A stretch of 6,330 nucleotides of DNA, taken from contig JACSSI010000307.1 of the NCBI GenBank assembly GCA_014879345.1, forward strand, positions 1-6,330, read 5' to 3'. Below are positions 5,291 through 6,330 of this stretch, piece by piece; position 1 is the first letter of the stretch, and each line of letters starts with the position of its first letter. Below the pieces are notes generated by a model. That model searched no databases and had not been told where the DNA came from. It saw only the letters and a list, made by a program, of their open reading frames with translations. This DNA is from Anaerolineae bacterium. GTDB lineage: Bacteria; Chloroflexota; Anaerolineae; Promineifilales; Promineifilaceae. Made by a program: the position numbers and the translations under genes.

Positions 5291-6199
5291 ATGATGATAC
5301 TTATCGTAGGTGGCACAGGGGCTCTCGGCAGCGCTACAACCGAAAAATTATTGGCTCAAAGAGAAGCGGTTCGCGTCATGACACGCACACCTGCCAAAGC
5401 AGAAGCCTTGCAAGCCTTAGGCGCGGAAGTGATTCAGGGTGATTTACGCGACCAGGATTCTCTTATCCAGGCCTGCCAGGGCGTTGACACAGTGCTGGCT
5501 TCAGCGCATTCGGTTATGGGCAAAGGCTCAGAAGCATCGAAATATATTGATGATCAAGGGCACTGCTGGTTCATCGATGCGGCTAAAGCCGCTGGTGTCA
5601 ATCATTTTGTCTACGTGTCTGCGTTGGGTGCAGCCCCAGACCATCCAGCCAACTTTTTCCGCATCAAATACAAAATCGAACAATATTTGCTAAAGAGCGG
5701 CTTACCATGCACGATTTTACGTCCCACCGCCTTTATGGAAGCTCACGCCTACCAACTGATCGGACAGCCTATTCTGGAAACGGGCAAAGTGACCTTGTTT
5801 GGCAAAGGGGAAAACCCACGCAATTTTGTTGCTGTGACAGATGTGGCTCATTTTGCCACGATGTTGCTGCTCAAACCAGAAGGCAGTGGCGAACTTTTGG
5901 AAATCGGCGGACCTGAGAACTTATCCAACATGCAAGTTGTGAGACTTTATGAAGAATTGGCTGGTCATCAGGCAAAAGTAAGCCATGTGCCGTTGGGGAT
6001 GCTGCGGGTGATGTCGCCGGTGGCCGGCCTCTTTAATCCCGGCCTGAGCCAGGTTATGCAAATCAGCATCTGGCAAGATACGACAGACCAAACCTTCGAT
6101 CCGAGTGCTTTGCTCCAACGCTATCCGATGACGTTAACCCGGTTGGCAGATTGGATGGCAGCGTATGTGCCGACCGATCTTCTTCCTGCTGCCGGGTAA
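5291..6199 (+). CDS. NmrA-like / atypical SDR NAD(P)-binding protein
   Basis: A 302-residue cytosolic Rossmann-fold protein (301 if the second ATG is used). The dinucleotide-binding loop GGTGALG lies at residues 7-13, right after the first strand. R32 in TRTP, at the end of the second strand, suggests preference for NADP(H). GDLRD (50-54) positions the adenine, YVSALG (108-113) is the fourth-strand motif, and SGLPCTILRPTAF (136-148) is typical of NmrA/NDUFA9-like atypical SDRs. The classical YxxxK active site is not evident: the matching stretch reads FFRIK (122-126) with Phe in place of Tyr. It may therefore be a reductase with altered chemistry or a redox-sensing, non-catalytic protein; the substrate cannot be told. 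Length is normal for the family. GC content matches the STAND gene rather than the island, so it is likely native. A hairpin follows 32 bases after the stop. Confidence 0.9.
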   Translation: MMILIVGGTGALGSATTEKLLAQREAVRVMTRTPAKAEALQALGAEVIQGDLRDQDSLIQACQGVDTVLASAHSVMGKGSEASKYIDDQGHCWFIDAAKAAGVNHFVYVSALGAAPDHPANFFRIKYKIEQYLLKSGLPCTILRPTAFMEAHAYQLIGQPILETGKVTLFGKGENPRNFVAVTDVAHFATMLLLKPEGSGELLEIGGPENLSNMQVVRLYEELAGHQAKVSHVPLGMLRVMSPVAGLFNPGLSQVMQISIWQDTTDQTFDPSALLQRYPMTLTRLADWMAAYVPTDLLPAAG

Positions 6200-6231
6200 T
6201 TATGACGTGGGTGTTTCAAGTGCCTTTGGGG

Positions 6232-6268
6232 GGTATAACGGCCGTTCCTTGAGAACGGCCTTTATACC
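6232..6268. terminator. 16-bp hairpin containing AACGGCCGTT, probable terminator of the SDR gene
   Basis: GGTATAACGGCCGTTC (6232-6247) pairs with GAACGGCCTTTATACC (6253-6268) with one mismatch and a CTTGA loop. It lies 32 bases beyond the SDR stop and just before the next gene. There is no U tract after it, so it may be a weak terminator or an mRNA-stabilising hairpin. The left arm includes a full copy of the window's recurrent palindrome and the right arm a partial one. Confidence 0.6.
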
Positions 6269-6300
6269 ACAATTTGAAATGACACGTCGGGAGGAAGTCG

Positions 6301-6330
6301 ATGAAATCATCTATGAAGCATTTACCAATG
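6301..6330 (+). CDS. Start of a gene cut by the right edge, product unknown
   Basis: ATG 6301 follows GGAGG (6290-6294) with six bases between, as good as the other SD sites in the window. Only ten codons are visible (MKSSMKHLPM), too few for any assignment. A different frame opened by ATG 6279 reads MTRREEVDEIIYEAFTN to the edge and also looks protein-like, but has no SD site and begins 11 bases after the hairpin. I favour 6301 on SD evidence; sequence to the right is needed to tell. Confidence 0.5.
   Translation, partial: MKSSMKHLPM

Noticed and set aside
1..6330. CRISPR array, tRNA, rRNA, transposase or integrase
   Set aside because: No regularly spaced repeats, cloverleaf-like sequence or transposase/integrase motifs were seen on either strand; the island carries no visible mobility gene.

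Overview
The window most resembles a chromosomal segment of a Chloroflexota-type (Anaerolineae/Ardenticatenia-like) environmental bacterium. This is inferred from a STAND ATPase followed by a TPR protein, strong Shine-Dalgarno sites, and many copies of the palindrome AACGGCCGTT in the GC-richer parts. No rRNA, tRNA or marker gene is present to confirm it.

Layout. (1) Positions 1-1830, minus strand: a STAND/NB-ARC-type ATPase with an N-terminal helix-turn-helix-like segment. Its stop overlaps (ATGA) the start of a TPR protein that runs off the left edge. The two look like one STAND receptor split into two translationally coupled polypeptides. (2) About 1900-5200: an AT-richer island on the plus strand with two genes. 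The first is a 554-residue patatin-like phospholipase with an intact Ser/Asp dyad (2115-3779). The second is a 331-residue protein of unknown function (3901-4896) with strand-rich, C2-like regions and a 24-residue uncharged segment. A long hairpin lies between them. (3) 4897-5290: a 394-base gene-free stretch with a strong inverted repeat and a promoter-proximal repeat. (4) 5291-6199: an NmrA-like/atypical SDR NAD(P)-binding protein. (5) 6200-6330: a 16-bp hairpin containing AACGGCCGTT, then the start of another gene cut by the right edge.

The most interesting part is the island. Hand counts give 40% GC at 2461-2520 and 4201-4260, against 65%, 58% and 58% at 601-660, 1201-1260 and 5461-5520. 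The island lacks the palindrome found in both flanks, and near-identical 14-base direct repeats (CGCACAAAATYGCA) bracket it at 1885-1898 and 5209-5222. It can be read as a horizontally acquired lipase plus membrane-associated partner cassette, possibly an abortive-infection or toxin-like effector pair. That role is inferred from family knowledge and context only. The repeats may instead be operators shared by the two flanking genes.
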